Assembly: GCA_020429495.1 (NCBI GenBank) | Contig: JAGQLJ010000073.1 | Location: 1 to 5,839, forward strand | Direction of reading: 5' to 3' | Origin: Candidatus Dojkabacteria bacterium | Lineage (GTDB): Bacteria > Patescibacteriota > Dojkabacteria > J137 | DNA length: 5,839 nucleotides | In this document: one piece after another, positions 4,951 through 5,839 of the stretch | How the letters are laid out: every line of letters starts with the position of its first letter | Numbering within the stretch: position 1 is the first letter of the stretch | Made by a program: the position numbers and the translations under genes | The notes under the pieces: model-generated | Database searches by the model: none | Told to the model about the DNA's origin: nothing | What the model saw: the letters and a program-made list of their open reading frames with translations, nothing else

Positions 4951-5839
4951 TATGCACCTTTTGCTTTACGAGTTCTCATTTGTAAAAAATCTTCTATATA
5001 CGGGTCTTCTAAACACCTAGGACAAATTGCTAAATGCTGATCCCAATAAATTTCTTCTGCATCTTTTGGTTCAAGCCAAGAATCACAATTAGAACAGCAA
5101 CCTGAAAAAGTAATAGTAGAAGCAGCTTTATACCAATCTTTTTCTGTTAAAAGTTTACCGTCTGGACCTGGATAGATTTTAGTTACATTATTTTCGTCCT
5201 CTTCATCATCATCAAAAGGGATAGAATATTGATCTTCATCTAATTTACTATTATTAAGAATAACATTTTCTGCACTAATACAATACTCAACAAACAAACC
5301 AGAAGAAGATTTTTGAACACGGAGTCTAGCTCTAAGTTTATACAAAGCTTCTTTACTACCATAATCCAATCTTTGTTTCCAATACAAAAATTCACCATAT
5401 GTAGATGGATAAATTACAACCCTATCTTTTTGAACAGGAGTAATAGATTCTGGATTGGGAATAGTATAAGCAACGATGTAATAAAATCCACTTTTATTAT
5501 CAGCGGTATCATCAATAGCATATGAAAGTTTGATAAGAGAACCACGAACTTCTTTAGGAGCTTTTTCTTTATTAGCAATCCACCCTAAATTAATTTTAGT
5601 TTTCTTATCTAATACTTTTTTATCAAAATTTTTTTGAACTTTATAATATGCGTCATGACCACGATAATACCCATAATTGTTACCAACCGTAGTCGCACCA
5701 TAATTTGATGTAATCTTGGTAACAGGTTCCGGCTTTTTTTCCAGTTCTTTTGAAACCTCCAAAGAATAGCCAGTACTAGTAATTTTATAGGAGTGCCACC
5801 AATCAGATTTAAATTGCCAAATATTGTTTTTCTTAACAC
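4950..5839 (-). CDS. Partial gene: unrecognised protein with acidic linker and C-terminal zinc-ribbon-like module
   Basis: The frame is open from the stop at 4952-4950 to the right edge, so the N-terminus is missing. At least 295 complete codons are visible (first complete codon 5837-5835). A TTG at 5762 could be read as a start, but 25 sense codons precede it without a stop, rich in Trp and Tyr (IWQFKSDWWHSYKI), and no ribosome site supports it. In visible numbering: a Gly/Tyr-rich stretch NNYGYYRGHDAYY (about 53-65), a mixed alpha/beta-looking body (about 75-195), an acidic linker FDDDEEDE (208-215), and a C-terminal module CC-x2-C...C-x2-C with C247/C248, C251, C272 and C275, where the WDQHLAICPRC half is typical of a zinc ribbon. 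The tail is basic. No enzyme family is evident; nucleic-acid or protein binding is the plainest guess. It is coupled to the type 2 ligase by TAATG. Confidence 0.85.
   Translation of the reverse strand, partial: VKKNNIWQFKSDWWHSYKITSTGYSLEVSKELEKKPEPVTKITSNYGATTVGNNYGYYRGHDAYYKVQKNFDKKVLDKKTKINLGWIANKEKAPKEVRGSLIKLSYAIDDTADNKSGFYYIVAYTIPNPESITPVQKDRVVIYPSTYGEFLYWKQRLDYGSKEALYKLRARLRVQKSSSGLFVEYCISAENVILNNSKLDEDQYSIPFDDDEEDENNVTKIYPGPDGKLLTEKDWYKAASTITFSGCCSNCDSWLEPKDAEEIYWDQHLAICPRCLEDPYIEDFLQMRTRKAKGA

Noticed and set aside
4810..5040. 76-codon plus-strand frame across the ligase start
   Set aside because: Antisense to two supported genes, with no start signal.
5313..5525. 70-codon plus-strand frame
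   Set aside because: Antisense to the zinc-ribbon gene; Ile/Ser/Phe-rich shadow composition.
5609..5839. Open frame from a GTG at the right edge, minus strand, 76 codons
   Set aside because: It is a shifted-frame shadow of the zinc-ribbon gene, whose own frame is open across the same DNA and has more natural composition; no ribosome site is visible.

Overview
The window looks like a compact early/metabolic gene block of a tailed bacteriophage with a low-GC genome (about 30% G+C in the lines I counted by hand). All supported genes lie on the minus strand, so transcription runs from right to left. The phage assignment rests on a full-length T7 gp4-type primase-helicase, on overlapping genes with almost no intergenic DNA, and on a ligase gene of the kind known from Escherichia phage phiEco32. 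The host cannot be named. The low GC and Lys/Asn/Ile-rich proteins fit an AT-rich (possibly aquatic) host, but that is only a guess.

In transcription order: (1) 5839-4950, an incomplete unrecognised protein with a C-terminal four-cysteine zinc-ribbon-like module, open through the right edge. (2) 4950-4144, a phiEco32-like COOH-NH2 ligase type 2 (glutamine-synthetase-like fold). (3) 4147-3563, a small unrecognised protein sandwiched between two ligases. (4) 3588-2794, a second GS-fold amidoligase. (5) 2784-1906, a RimK-like ATP-grasp ligase. (6) 1870-161, the primase-helicase. (7) 102-1, the first 34 codons of a gene running off the left edge, which look like the start of an ECF-type sigma factor. 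Junctions are TAATG (2/1), ATGA (3/2), a 26-nt overlap (4/3), a 9-nt gap (5/4), a 35-nt gap (6/5) and a 58-nt gap (7/6).

The central biology is the three-ligase cassette: two different GS-fold carboxylate-amine ligases plus an ATP-grasp ligase, all with their recognisable catalytic motifs intact. Each enzyme class activates a carboxylate with ATP and joins it to an amine. Together with the two unknown proteins they could build a small peptide-like compound or attach an amide/peptide tag to a protein or cell-wall target. The substrate is not visible in the sequence. Comparative genomics (Iyer and colleagues, cited from memory) predicted such phage ligase clusters, but I know of no settled function.

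Two details are easy to miss. The 35-nt gap after the ATP-grasp gene is an in-frame open tail of 11 very acidic codons beyond the stop. It ends in a TAA that overlaps the primase ATG as TAATG, so the annotated stop may be a recent nonsense change or a readthrough site. The sigma-factor-like fragment at the left edge echoes phiEco32, which also encodes an ECF-family sigma factor, and suggests the phage may redirect host RNA polymerase. I saw no tRNA, rRNA, CRISPR array, insertion sequence or strong terminator.
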